A DNA stretch of 64,000 nt from Schistosoma haematobium (Eukaryota; Platyhelminthes; Trematoda; Strigeidida; Schistosomatidae), in contig NC_067200.1 in NCBI RefSeq assembly GCF_000699445.3, positions 3,574,450-3,638,449 on the forward strand, read 5' to 3'. The notes beneath the pieces are model-generated. The model made no database searches. It saw only the letters and a list, made by a program, of their open reading frames with translations, and had not been told where the DNA came from. The first letter of the stretch is position 1. Each line of letters starts with the position of its first letter. The translations under genes were made by a program, and so were the position numbers. Below, piece by piece: positions 1 to 14,228 of this stretch.

Positions 1-1559
1 TGGACAGCCCGTTGATTTATGAACGGTGTAATTAAGATCATTTCGTGTGCCAGATCGAATTAATGATAATTATCTACAACGAAAGAAATTAAAACGAAAA
101 CAGAGAGCATGGAACAACAAAGCAGTAATTATCAAAATATATCAATCAGGTCTACCTAAATGCGTGTGTCGTGTGACACAGTGATATACTGTTGATGTTA
201 TTCAAATTAGTTAAACTTGCTAGGGACGATGTTAACATAAAGTGACAGCAAGTAGGTGGTTTTACTTAGGGAATACACTAATAAAAATGGCTAAATATTC
301 AAAGTTCCTATAATACTACTTGTGGAATGAGATACACTTACAGGTGCTAGACCATTCAATGCATTTTCAGAGGAGCAGTATGCATCGATGCAGCGAATAA
401 ATAATGGGAGTGATTTTATCGTACGGAGAGATTGTGGTAGGTTATTCCAGAGATGTAAAAGTTATCTATATAAAATAATTTTAGCGATTGATATTTTCGA
501 ATAATTCCAATATCTCACTCAGTAGACTAGTCTGAGCTAACTTCATGAAATTAAAGACATAAAATAAGGTTTTAACAGGCAAATCCATACTAAACACACT
601 TGTTCAATCATGTTTACTTATTGAACTTGACCGTGTTAATTATTTTTGATGGCTGGTTCAAATCTTGGTGTATATATATATAGTACACATTTGTCGGTAA
701 ATTAAACTTGTCGAAGTAATTCTTGAGAAATAGAGTTGTATTTCAACTTTTGAAATGATTTTAAGCATAATTCTTACAGGTTAGAATTTGTTCTGTATGA
801 TAATGTTCACATCATCTCTTTTATTATAATTGTCATTATTTCTCATTTGTTTCTCTCTTGTAAACTAAATTTTCAGTTTTCCTATCAAAACAGATTGTTT
901 GTCTTTCTTCTTTGGTTGGTTTATAAGTTAGTTTTAAAGCATTCATAGAGAAATGACAGGATATACGTTTGTGAATTTGTAACTTATTCGTTTTTCATTG
1001 ATCAATATACAAAATGTATTGCGTATTGTCGGATATTTTTCCGTTCATTTGGTGAATATGAAAGTATACTTTTTCACTAAGAATTTCATTTCAAACTCTA
1101 ACTTTCATTTAATTTGTTTGTTTCATCTAGATATTTGAGATATTCTACTGTGATATGTTACTAAAAGATATACATAAATAGCTTTAGATGACAGAAATGA
1201 AATACTCAGTGAGAATTATAGCCCTATATGCTACACTCACAAGCTAAACAAACGGAAAAGTGGCAGATAATGCTAGACATTTTACTTTTATTGATCATTG
1301 AAAAAACGATAGTTGACCTCAAACATCTTGGTGGCCTGCTTGAATATCTGGGCTACCCGTTCCTGTCATCTATTTAGATATTTCAACAAGTCTGATTTTG
1401 TTTGTTTTAACACATTGTTATATCTATTAGTATCATAACATATTCAGGCGCGTATACGTCTAAGGTACAAAAAAGTACAATCAGAGGCATCGTGGTGGCT
1501 GGTTATGAGCCTTGAAAAGAATGAACATTATTCAAATATGGATTTCTCAACTGCTAACA

Positions 1560-1978
1560 TCTAATAAAGTTAGGGGCGGCCAAACCAAAACATGGTATCA
1601 ATCCTTCAAGTCAATAACTTCTAGTCTGAGCCATTTTGGTAGATGTAGACTACTTTGTTGGGTCCGCGCGACTATTGTAACTAACAGTTGGAGACTCTGT
1701 GTAACATGGCTCAGGATCAATCACAATGCTGTTCGTGTATACGCTCTTTGTTTTCCTTTAACCCATGAGATTAAAGTTGCTTCATACTCTTCTTCTTACG
1801 AACTAATTCTTCCTTCCTGTATTATATCCTTATGCACAATCTTTCTCTTATATATTACTACCATTGAAATAACTACTTCTATGAATTTGGTGTTCATCTT
1901 GTTGTGCTAATGAGGTATGGCAATTTAGACTGATGGCATATATGTACCTGGTTCTACGTTGTAGCTGACTGACTGAAC
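1560..1978 (+). mobile_element. RTE-like non-LTR retrotransposon, 3' end, (TGAC)n-tail family
   Basis: Frame remains read [15 protein letters not shown] and GRCRLLCWVRATIVTNSW, the post-RT C-terminus of this schistosome element, followed by its 3'UTR and a ctgactgactga tail at about 1965. 5'-truncated and inactive. Confidence 0.8.
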
Positions 1979-3072
1979 ATCTAGCTGGCGATCAATCAAT
2001 ATTTATTGTCATGATCGATCATGAAATAAGAAAAGGAAACTTGTTGAAATACTTTGTGCTGAGAATTCTATATAGTACCAAAATTATAGTGTTGAATAAA
2101 GCCATTAATAATAATAATAATGATAATAATAATAACTAAATTGTATGTAATATTATCAGTTGTTAAAGTACACATAAAATAAGTTATTTATTATCTTTCC
2201 AGTAAGCTAAATTAAATTTTGAGAATATTTGGAATTGTTGATGACATTATTCAGAATATTATGTACCCAGCACTGTTAGTTATTTTTACGTCCATTTAAT
2301 GAATGAGTGTTCTATATTATAATGTAATTTTGGATACGAGAAACTTATTAAGTATTGTCAATGTTGTAAACAGCCTAATCCCTTCATAGACAACCAATGT
2401 GAATATCAGCTATTTGTAGAATTCAAGATTGGTGTTTAATTCTATTTGGAAGTCGTGACTACATTATAGTATTCATGTACACATTGAGAATGAAATAAAG
2501 TTGTATAGTTCTTTGATAAATGCATACACTAAAAGAAAATTGGAATTACGCTTGTATAACATAGAATAATACAACGTACAAGTCAAATAGTGATGTGTCA
2601 GTGCCGAATTGATAATAATACAAATTTATGTGATTCTGTTTTAAGTCATCTGAACCGATGAATTATTCAACTTCTTGTCACTTGATGCAAATAGAGCATG
2701 ATTACTAAACTTGTCAAATTTACTGATAGGTTCTTACCTTTTAAAATCAAAGTAAATTCGGTATAAAAATTTGTTCTTCTGACTGCCGATCATATTTGCT
2801 GAATCGAAGGGATCAGTATGGAAGATAGTATATTGGGAAAGCATTGAAACTGTCTTTTTCTGTAGACTTGTATAGCGGGCACCAAGAAACAACCAATTAG
2901 ATTAAAGAAACCACTTAGTTATTCTATGTGCTTCTCTTGCTAGAAACCTCAGTTACAGCTGCAGCCGTAATTACATCTGTATCTATAGTCCATTGAAGTA
3001 CTAATTGCACTATCGGTTTAAGTTTAAGCGTCGAATCACTGAAGAAGGAATCTGCCCTTTATTGTTTTATGA

Positions 3073-3744
3073 AGCCTTAAGTTACATAGGAACATCATTT
3101 TATTTCGTGCACTTGTGTAATGTTTTGCAGCCATTCACTCTTACACCTTTATAAACAATGAATTATTGCATGGTCGCTCATATTGGCCGTAAGATGGTCT
3201 GCAGTTAGCGTTGTAATTTTCATTATTTATGATCTTGAAGTCGCTAACACAAATCTAGTTGATTTGTTGCTACGATATTGTTTTTTCTATACATTACTAT
3301 TTTGTGTCACCTGTGTTCTGAGTGGCTAATAACAAAGAGCCAACTTCCACAATATTATTCATGGGATCTCTAGGTAGTTCAAGGTTTGTAGATAATCAAT
3401 TACAAAATTCTCTAATTGAAATTTCCCTTCATCTAATCAATGAATAGTAGGCATGTTGTCTTAGTTATACTCCATCAGTTTGAAATCTCCTTCTTGTGAA
3501 CACTGTATTAATCTCTATAATAGCTTCATCGAGTTTAGCGATAGAATCTCATTCAGTCAGTCAGTCAGTAACAACGTCGGACTTTGTACCTACGTACGTA
3601 CATCAGTTCAAGTTGCCATACCACATTAGCACAGAGACGCAGTTGTTGATTCAAATCCCATAGTGGTAGATGCAGTAAGAGTATAAGCAGTAATCGGAAA
3701 CATTAGGATTTGAAGATTTTATTCAAGAAGTATAATCCAGTGAA
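3073..3744. repeat. left arm of a 672-bp inverted repeat (partner 28611-29285)
   Basis: Reverse complement of 28611-29285 at about 97-98% by eye. Contains the 3'UTR and tail of the RTE-like element (3550-3744) plus ~475 bp beyond the tail that is not retroelement sequence. Confidence 0.9.
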
Positions 3745-4535
3745 GCAGATTTGGAGAGAGGAAAAAGAAAGAGACATGAAGAATTCAGAAGATTAGAATT
3801 TTGGAGAACACAAAGTGTGGATGCACCTGCGCCATTGCAAATGATTTTGAACCCTGTCATTCAGGGTCTCTTAACATCGGTCGCCATCATCTCGCTGTCC
3901 CCAACCAGGTAGTTTACACCTACCAACATAGTTCAGTCCACTTGTCAATGACTTAATGAATTTGTGCCATGTTTTGGTCTGGCCTCCCCTAGCTTTCTTC
4001 CAACCTACTCCTACACCATACAACATCGCACGTCGGAGCAGTCGGTGGTTGGGCACACGTAACACGTGTCTCAGCCATCTCAACTGATGAAGTTTCACTA
4101 CTTCATCAATTGATTTGTTATCCTTACCTAGTACCCGTTTCCTAACAACTGCGTTACTTATCCGGTGGTCCCAGGATATACGAGCAATGTTTCTAAGACA
4201 CCTATGATCAAATATTAGTAACCTATGAATATACTCTATTCTTACCAGCCATGTTTCACTGCCATAAAGTGGGACGAAACGGACTGCTGTGCAGTAGACC
4301 CGTCCTTTAGTTGGTAGACGGATATCTCACATACGCCATAAATGACGCAAGTTGGTAAAAGCTAGTCTAACCTTCTGTATCCGGGCTGAGACTTCGTCAC
4401 ACACTAGACCACAAGGGCTGATGAGACTTCCCAGATAAGTGAAACGGTCGACACGCTGAACTACTTCACTCCCTATCATTGGTTCGGGTGTCGATGCAAC
4501 CAAATCCTGAATCAACATTTTGCATTTTTAGGGGG
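3550..4535 (-). mobile_element. RTE-like retrotransposon 3' part, antisense
   Basis: On the minus strand from 4518: LVASTPEPMIGSEVVQRVDR and FTYLGSLISPCGLV (end of RT domain), then, after a frame break, LHQLRWLRHVLRVPNHRLL and [15 protein letters not shown]. The tandem gactgactgactga tail lies at 3550-3580, the element's 3' end. Lies opposite to the host gene. Confidence 0.88.
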
Positions 4536-4674
4536 AGAATCTAATTAGATTAATTATTTTTGATCATTTTCTTCAAATAGGTTCTTTTATTTTTACAAAA
4601 GGCTTATGTTAATGTAAACTTTCTATCTAATTGGATTAAATCTATAAGTTAAATAGTTTTCTTACTTCTTTTAG

Positions 4675-4754
4675 CGGTGGATTTGAGTTTGATGAACTCC
4701 CAAATACTCTGGAGTCGGAAGGTGGTGGTCTAAATGTCGACGATGATCTACCTG
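4675..4754 (+). CDS. MAPK8IP3: JIP3-like exon 1 of window
   Basis: Acceptor ttttag|C and donor G|gtaaga. It encodes [18 protein letters not shown] followed by LNVDDDLP, an acidic linker before leucine zipper II. It starts with one base completing a codon from an upstream exon outside the window and ends in phase 1. This is the least conserved exon of the set; the call rests on its phase match to the next exon and the GFEFDELP block. Confidence 0.75.
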
Positions 4755-7700
4755 GTAAGAATAATACATATCATTTATATATCGTATAACTGATTCACTG
4801 TTTGCATTATTTATCATTTGCAATTCTTAGTTAATTCGTCTTGCAAATTCTTTGGCAGTTTTCTACTGTTATATCTTTTAGCCCGGCTAATTATCATGTG
4901 ACTTATTCGCCGATCGGAATACGACTTATACAATGTTAGCATTGTGCCAAACTAATGACTTATCGACCGGTATGAACAGCCTAGCGTCCTTATTGGTTAT
5001 TTTCCTCGTAGCTCTGCTAGTTGTGAACAGAACGCCAAAACCACCTCCCACTATACGAATAATTTATTCCAAACATACCTGGTTTATATACAAGCCAAAG
5101 AGACTACATCATACTATAAAATAGGAAACAACATTTGTAAAACTTCAAGCCAAAAAGTGGTTGTGACTGTGGGGCACTGTAATTAATAAACTGGGCATAA
5201 CTTAAGAATGGTAAATCGTATCATAATAATCTATAGGTTTAGTGGTTAAGCGCTCGCGCATGAGACTGATAGGTCCTGGGTTCGAATCCGGTGTCGTGGA
5301 TGCACACTGCTGAGGAGTCCCACAATAGGGCGAAACGGCCATCCAGTGCTTTGAGGTTTTCCATGGTGGTCTAGCTTCAATTGACTCATGATCTGAACTA
5401 TTGAAATTACTACAACCTCAACAAAACCCCTTCTGATACTAGTCAAAATAAAGCTTATAATAAGAGGAATATGAATATACGTAATCTAGTTACTGAATAG
5501 TTATACAGTAGGAATATATATATAATATTAGTTCATAAATAGTCCTCAGAAGTTACCCATCATTCGCTAGGATATAACAGCTATATAAAGCTATTAATAT
5601 GATCTAGGTTAAAAATACAATAGGTTGACATTTCACTGTGAATAAGAGACTATATAAATATAAATATAAATTGCATTGCCTTAATGTTGTCCACGGATGT
5701 TTTCTAAATTTATAAACCATTCAAATAGTGGATCGGTGATTATAATAGACAATATACTGTACACTTTTGATGTTTTCATTAAAACGCGAGGTCTGCAGTC
5801 ATTATGATTTTGTATAATCCTTTCAATCTTTACCGGTTGTCACTGAAGTACTTGTTCTATCTCAGAAACATGTTGGGCAATATTACACTTCTATAAATAG
5901 CTTTCAACACTTGGAAAATGTCAGTATAGGGTTGTGGAGATTATTAAGTTATTGATTGAGATCTTGAACCGATTGATGTTAGACCACCATTAAAAACCTG
6001 GAAGCACCGGACGGTTGTTTCGTCCTATTATGGGACTCCTCAGCAGTGCGCATACACGATTCCGCGAGTGAGATCCAGGTTTTCAATTGTATGTTACACG
6101 TAAATTTGGTATTTTTTTATTTGGAATAATTATGCAATGTGTGTATAATAATTGTGAAATCAATGAATTTCATTCTACTAACATTTGATCACATTTCATT
6201 CTGATCATAAGAAATACTTTAATTTCATATGTATTTGTATAAAGACTTAAAGAATTCGTTTTATTTACGTGTTAATCATTATGCAAATTAAGCATATATA
6301 TAGTTATTATGCAGAAGCTCAATATGATATTTTTTAAGGAATAGATTGTACTTCCTCCATGCAATTTTCGGTTGAAAAATATTTAACGAGACTTCACTAA
6401 TGCATACTTGTTTATTTCGCTTTAACTGTGATGGCTTAGATTCGCTGTCAATGAGTTCACAGCCTGGTTTCAAACTTTGATTTGACCAGCATTAGAATTC
6501 TTACTCTTACACCGACAAAGACTGCACGTCTAGGTAGATTGTAGTTGGTAATACTGCAACACATTTGTCAACCACTTCATTTGTGGAATATTTATTACCG
6601 CATCAATTGATTTGCTATCTTTTCCTAGTACTCTATGTATGGGCATTAATATAACTAACTCGGTCGTTTTGCGATACTCGAACATTGTTTCGAAGACTCA
6701 TACTATCGTAAGCCGGTTAAACAAACCATCCTTCACAGTCGTAGAGTAATGCAAAACGAACAATTGCCTAGTACATTCCACCATTAGTCAAGTCACTCAA
6801 TTACTCCATTCACTGCGACCAGTCTAGAAGATTATTCAGATTAGACCTACAGAGAAAATTTGCATTTATAGGTAGGGGAATGCGTCCTAAATGCTTAGGA
6901 AACCCTGGACCCCTTTATCATAATCAAATTAGATTATATTATCTACCCATTCCAATTTGTTTGACTAATCTCTTAGTGAGAAGTCAGTCTTTGAAGAGTT
7001 AGATGAAGTGTAATGTCTAGAAGAACATCTGCGACGCAACTAAATAGAAAGTGAGTTAGGGAGTAACCATAACGAATAACACTTGAAGTTTACTATTCTG
7101 ATGACAATTCTCTATAAGATATGAATTAACCCATAGTACTTGAGTAGGGACTCTTCACTCTTCATAAACCTTATTTTTTGTTGCTCAATTTCAACCAAAA
7201 TACACTACTAGTCGATACGTTATGTTTAAATTGCACTTTCTAATACTACTCTACTATACAATGGATAACTTAATATCTCTTGGAAACGGTTCCCAATAAA
7301 GCACGACGGAGCCTATGGAGGTTCTATGGGAGCCGAAGAGTTTCCATTCCATCGGAGTACGGTAGAACCTTCTAGAATATCAACGTGGCATTCAGTGGTT
7401 GGACAATTGCATAACTTCCTAATTATGGATGAGCTGTATGATAATCACGTTATAACCTATACTAAAAACTATAAATATCCTTCTTTTTCTGTACATTTTT
7501 GATTCTTACCTAATGATTGCTTCCCCTGTTTTTCCCGTCTTTTGATTTGCGACTGTGGGGTTCTACGCGTTGTATACCGTATTTACCGTAATCAAGTGAA
7601 AGGCGTAACAGTAACAACACGCATTTGTTTCACTACATATTTGTGTACTTTCCTTTTTCGTCCTTAAGCTTTCGTCATGTTACTTTTTCTCATTCTTACT

Positions 7701-9492
7701 TATATCAATATGTATTCAGCTTGTGATGTGACAATCACAAGTTTAATCCAAATTATATTAGCTGCCACGCCTTTATAATTATACATTGTTTTTTGTATTT
7801 TATATATATATAATGAGTAATGTAGTGTTGAATAAAATTACAATCAAATAGTTGTATTATATCTACACTATGTATTATGTATCATCTCTTAGGAGTAGCC
7901 AATGAGTGTATGTCATTTGTGTTACACTGATTATAATCATATGCTCACTAGTGAATAATTTTATGAGAATATTGTTTAAGTTCTGGTGAGTAACTGTGAC
8001 CGGTGGAGTCCAACTATTTCGCGTATGAGGTACCTAATCATTGGCATTAGAAGTTGGTTGGACATTATTCCGAATTGATTAAAATTGTTGATGTGAACTG
8101 TTGAATACCAACTTATCAATAAGGTTGTTAAGTACTCGCTATACTCAGAAGTATTCGGTTCAATTAACCTTTATGGTCATGCATTCACTCTGCCGAGAAG
8201 TCTCATACTAGAACAAAACCTCTATCCATTGCTTCTTGGCTTTCAGTGTTTATCTAACTTAACTCAGTCTGTGATGTAAACTATGTAAAACATTGTCAGT
8301 TAAACTCGAACAGTTGGTTTTGATTAAGCAATTCTTCAGATTCCAGAACACTATTAAATCTTCAATATAAGCAAATTGGACACAGTTTAACTATTTACTA
8401 AAGAATGGTAATTGACAATCAACTCGAAATAGATATTCTGTAATCAGATATACAAATAATATCATCAAAAATTAGGCTAAATACAAGTCGCTAACATTCT
8501 ATTGTTAATAAATATCAATTTCTAGATATTAAAATGTCGTTTAAGTACATTATTGTTAGTGTTCTTCTATGTCTATTTAATTGATTATTTCTTGTTTATT
8601 TGAAAATGTTGTCAACGTTTTTCGGTATTTTGTTGATGTTATTTGAGAATTAAAAGTGTATACATCATATAATATTGTGATATCTTTTATTGATTAACCT
8701 GTCAATCTATTAGTTGTATTGAATAAACTGATCGTAGTATCGTTTTGTTTTCGTCATAAGAGAGATTTTATAGTTTGTAGATTTAATTGACTTACACTAA
8801 GTAATATTGTTTTCAAAATATCTTGTCTCTTTAATGAATGGATGAATGAATATATAATAAGGTAATGTTTTACTGTTCTATTACATGAGTGTGAAAGATA
8901 ACCGGTAAAAAATGTTGATATAGAATAGATGAAATGTAGCTAGCAGTGGAATCCAGGATACCCGTTTCATTTGTTGATATTTTGCAAATGCGAGACTAAT
9001 TATAATCTATCAGTCTTAGGAACTGTTGTAATGGTTGATAGTAAGATAGAATGAATGTAACAATAGAGAGATCAGTACCTTAGAGATTTAGTGGTTAGTT
9101 GCTGTGTCTTATGTTCGAATTTCATTCTGTTTACTTTGGTGAGTAATGACTTTTCATCTGACATCACATTCATAATGTTTAAGATGAAAAACAGTACTTA
9201 TGAAACTGTGTTGTTTGAACTTGCAATAAACTGTGTCAGTAATATATAATCTAAAGACCCTAAGAACTATGAATAATATAATACTGATGAACAATTGTAC
9301 TTGTTAATATCTTAGAATATAAATGAAAAGAAAATATCCCACTATTTTTTTTTTCGATTACCCATACTACTTTCAAATCATGTCAACATACATTGTAAAC
9401 TATTCTTAATTGATTTCTGTTGTTCAGATCATTATGATGAGTAGATATTGAATAACCCTTCCCTTGCACATACACATTGTATAAAGTTAATT

Positions 9493-9550
<58 letters not shown>

Positions 9551-12500
9551 TTTTGTACACATCTATCTCATTCGTCCCCTTGTTAAATTAATGACTTCAT
9601 ATTTAGACAATTATCCTAATACAATTAATTCAGAATTTGAAATCATTGAATTTGGTAGGTGATATTTCTACTGTTGTAAAATTAATTCTAGTAAATGGAT
9701 AATGGTTGTATTCTATCTGGTTTTTTTATTGTCTCACATTCATTCACTTTCTGCACAAAAAAAGTGTTTAGCACTTCTCTTCTTTTATCTTAGTTTAGTG
9801 TTTAAGTGTGTATCAATGTGTGAAATACTTCATTCACATGCTGTCTTACGGACAAGAGAAAAAATAGTTACACAATGTGCATGTGTGATCTAGTTCACTG
9901 TTTGAGTACTTATTATCTTACACTTTCTATGTACTTATTGTATATCCAAACAAACCCCCTCCCCTCACATACACACACATACAAATAAATATACACTACA
10001 GCACTTCTTTTTGTTCTGTTTTGTTAACAATAATTGAAATGTGTTTCACATTTACATTTGCATATATTATACTTGTCTAATTCATCTATTTTATTGGTGT
10101 CAACTATGATAATATTCTCTTTGTTTCGTGTGGAACATACTTGTATCAATAAAATCTTGAAATATATTATATAAGACCAGTTGGGATAATTAATCGTGTT
10201 CAGTAATTCATTAAAGTGTATTTATCTTGAAGATTTGACAGATCAGTGTGTAATCCATATTACACAATTCTTTCAGATTATTAAAAATTATCATCACCAT
10301 CATTAGTGTAGATCTTGGTATGAATGTTTATTGCGACAAAGTTTATCACGCATCACGTTATCAAAACAAATAGGTAATACATAAATTGGCTTTACAATTG
10401 ATTGATCATTGGATAGTAACTGAATGTCCTTTACGTCAGGTCCTTCTCAGCTCTGATGGAATCCATTTTCTCAGAATTGACTGTTTCTTCGTTTCCACAC
10501 CAATCACTCTATGTTCTCTTTCTCGTCTTTTCAATTATCTTAACCTTCACTTTCGATTGATGATGCATACTACCTATATCTGTCGACATTAGTAGTACAC
10601 ATCATAATAGTAGTGAATTATGTATTTCATGGGTTATCATTATCGTAGTTTAATTTTATGTACATATTGAATTAATGAATAGTTGCCTTAACCCTCTTGT
10701 TTTCTCTTCTGAGTTCATATCGTATGTTTTTCTTCTTTGTCTTCCATTGTTGATAATAATAATATTATTAATAATAGTCAACTGTTTTTATTATTCTTTC
10801 CTATTAGTTTTTTCTTCTTAACTATTGTTATCGTGACATTTAATTGTTCTTTCCATCTTTACTCTCTGCATATTCATCCAATGTGAACTATTATCCATCT
10901 CTTTCTCTCTCATCTACAAAATTATTTCCATCTTTTTAGTTTTTTCACTACCTTTTAAAATCGTTACATAATCATCATTCAATATTCAGTATTTCCATGC
11001 TATTTATGATCCAATCCCTAATTTACTCATAAATTGATTGAAGTTTGAAATGTAAGCCATAAAATATCAACTTAGTTAAGTCTGAATGTTGAAATGCTCT
11101 ATATGAGACGTGAAAGTCCTGTGTTTGCTTCCTGATGAAGTCATTGGTGTCCAACGTCAAAATGTTCCATATTAAGATGAGATAGTTGTCCGGTGCTACC
11201 TTTTTTTAATGACACATTAACTAAAATCAATCTACGATAGATACGATCTACTATTACCATGAATGTTAAATACATTTGTGCAACTACAGGAAAGATGATA
11301 TTGTTGAAAAGAAATGCTTATTCACTGCTACCTAGTCATTAGTTTTTAATTTATGATATAGTTGATTTGTTTTTATTGTTGATCCAGTCAATTAGTAATC
11401 AATCATAGAATTAGTTTTAATTTAATATTTGATTTTTGCATGTTGAAATGAAATGTTTTCAATTTTACGTTTTCTTGTTCATTCATTTAGCTGGTATGCG
11501 TAAAGAGATTGATGTATTAATCAAAGAGAATATGGAACTTGTTGAAATGAAGTAAGTTAATTCGTCTATTATTATTGTAAATGTTATAACTTGTCAATTG
11601 AATGCTATTTGTTATATCTGTTCGTCGCTGATTGTTATGTCGGAAACTCTTATCACCTATGTTCGAAACGAGGGACCACTGCAATTCCCACGACGCGAAA
11701 GTAAAAACACAAAGACTGGTATAAGTGAAGATTTATTGATCCCCAAAACAAGACGATGACCCATCATATCAGTAAACGAGAATACAATTTAGGACAACCA
11801 ATGTATTTAGTACAAAATTACAGGGTACCGTGGTAAAACATAAGAATCATACACTGAATACTTTATTTACAAATTTCCATCATTTGCCCTTCACATTCTG
11901 TATGATTCTTCTTATTCGCAATTTCTTTCAGTTCCTTTCAGTTCTATCTTTTTAGCCTTCTTCTGCAAGGTTTTTCACTGCTGTTACCTACTACTTATGT
12001 CGACAGACATAAGTAGCATACACCACACTATTTAAGTTATTTTTGTCGAATTAATGAATGAAATATTATTTCTGATAATTGTCATGGCAATTATACACTA
12101 ATTTTTAGTACTTGTGATTAGTATTTGTTCAGCAATTGTATTGTTTATAATTTTATATCACCAACTGATTTAATTCTGACTATCATATAAACACGGGAGT
12201 CACTAGATAGCGTTCGACTCATCAGTTGTGCACATTCATGAATCTTCCTACTGGGATCAAACCCATGTTTTTCAGTGCTCGAGATGACCGCTTAATCTTT
12301 GGATCACCGGATTGATATACTTACATTTCGTTCCTAATATTATGCAATCCATCATCAATTGTCATTATTTATATTTATCTCACGTTTGACATGGTTGAAC
12401 TTAAATTGATGAATGCTGCTGACTAGAACTTCAAGAATTACACCTCGAAATTAGCCACTGGTAAGAACATAATAATTATCCACATGGCATATTGTTGGAA

Positions 12501-14192
12501 TTATTGACTGTTTTTCAGTATTTCCTGATTTCCTATGTTTGTCTAACTAAAGGCAATCAATATCAGAATATGAAGATATAACTCGGTGTAACTCATTTCA
12601 ATTGATTCTTATAACTTAGTATGTGTATGGAAGGGTCCCAGACAGTTCTCATACTTTTGTTTACCACCTTAATAATGTATAACGCAAAGTTGTTCAATGA
12701 GAGAGTGAATATTGAGGTGTATATTACGAAAATATTCATAAATCCATGAATAAACATGTGAAAACCAAGTCGAGTAGTTTTCATTTCACATTTTAGTTTA
12801 GCTGCCCCTAACTTTCTCCCTACTTACCGCTCCATCATTTAACATCGCCCATCAAAGTAGGTGGTGAATGGGCGCTTGTTAATGCTCGTCCCAAAGAAGT
12901 ATGGTATTTGGTTATTGTTCATTTCTATTTAAGACTCAAATACACTATTGTTTGATATGATGTAGATGGATAATTAGTGAGTGGTCTATCCTATCGATAC
13001 GTGAACACCTCACATCGATGCTTTAATGAAAATTCGAAAAATCTCCAAGTGACTTCATCAAATATTAAGCACTGTTAATAGCGACAACACATTTGAAAAA
13101 ACAGCTCTTTATAAATTGTACCAAGTCTTTTAACGAAAATTGTGATGAAAACTGGAAGGACGATATGAGTTTAGGGCAACCTTCGACATCATTTGTCGCC
13201 GATTTAAAGGAAATTGTCTGCGTTAAACTATTTTTGCTAAACGTCCGTGTTTAAGAAATAACGAAGTAGTTGTAAAGTCCGGCTTTTGAGGACTTTCATT
13301 TATATTTCAAACAGGGAAATCGAAGAAAGGATGAGCTTACTGCCACAAAAGGGAATACTTTGAAGACGATAAGATTAGTTTACTATAAATTTTGTAAATT
13401 AAAAAATTTATGACTTGAATCCGCGTATTCATTGGACGGACTACGTATTATTATCTGGTATAGGATGCCGTCTTTAAAAACGGAATGTAGGTATCAATAC
13501 TCTACAGGTTTTGGGTTGTATATATATTCCATCTTAATATATCACTTGCCTGTAGTGAAACCATCTCTTAAAGAGTACATATTTAAAATTTAAAGTACCA
13601 GGTAAATTGACAAATTATATAGTAAATTTACAAGGTTCTATCACCTAAGGTAGCTAGATGGTTTGTTACATTGACATAAACCTATATAGTCTAAATAAAA
13701 ATGGGAATTGAAAAGTCTTATGATGGTTAGACTGGAACATCAGGTCATTCCGTAGAAAATATGAATCATGTAATCAAGTACCAGGTCTCTGGTTAACGCT
13801 ATGCTGAATATGTCCAAATCGGTTATAATGACAAATAAGTTTCGGGAATCTATCTTTTAAATTTCAAACGTCCTTAAGTGTTTTGTAATCATTGACTGAA
13901 AGTTAAATTATTGGTTTGATGACCAGTGCACTCCAACTTATAACGGTGTTTTTTTCCACTGAATTTGATTTGTATGAGAGTACACAAATCCATCACATGT
14001 GGACGAATCTATTGATCGATTAATTTTGTAGTCTTTTCTAACTTACCTTGAAATAGAGATCATGTCCTCAAGATTATTAATTAACTACAATGAGAATTAT
14101 AAACTTGTAAATAACTTTTTCAGAGATAACATTTCATATTATTTGTCATTTCTTCTTTTGTTTTCATCATATTAAACATTCTATGATGCTTG

Positions 14193-14228
<36 letters not shown>

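Larger units (their letters stand above)
1..4674. other. upstream intron of the JIP3-like gene (inferred)
   Basis: No exon of the expected N-terminal RH1/coiled-coil region could be recognised here. AT-rich sequence with two RTE-like fragments (1560-1978 and 3550-4535) and one arm of a long inverted repeat (3073-3744). The remaining ~2.8 kb shows nothing identifiable. Confidence 0.55.
4755..11490. other. 6.7-kb intron; contents outside the listed repeats unclassified
   Basis: Holds two SINEs, an RTE fragment, a TA microsatellite and a family-E repeat (10380-10610). The block 7270-7810 differs in composition (ends in a TATATA run) and may be transposon-derived, but no domain was seen. 8241-9490 and 9545-10370 show nothing recognisable. 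Confidence 0.6.
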
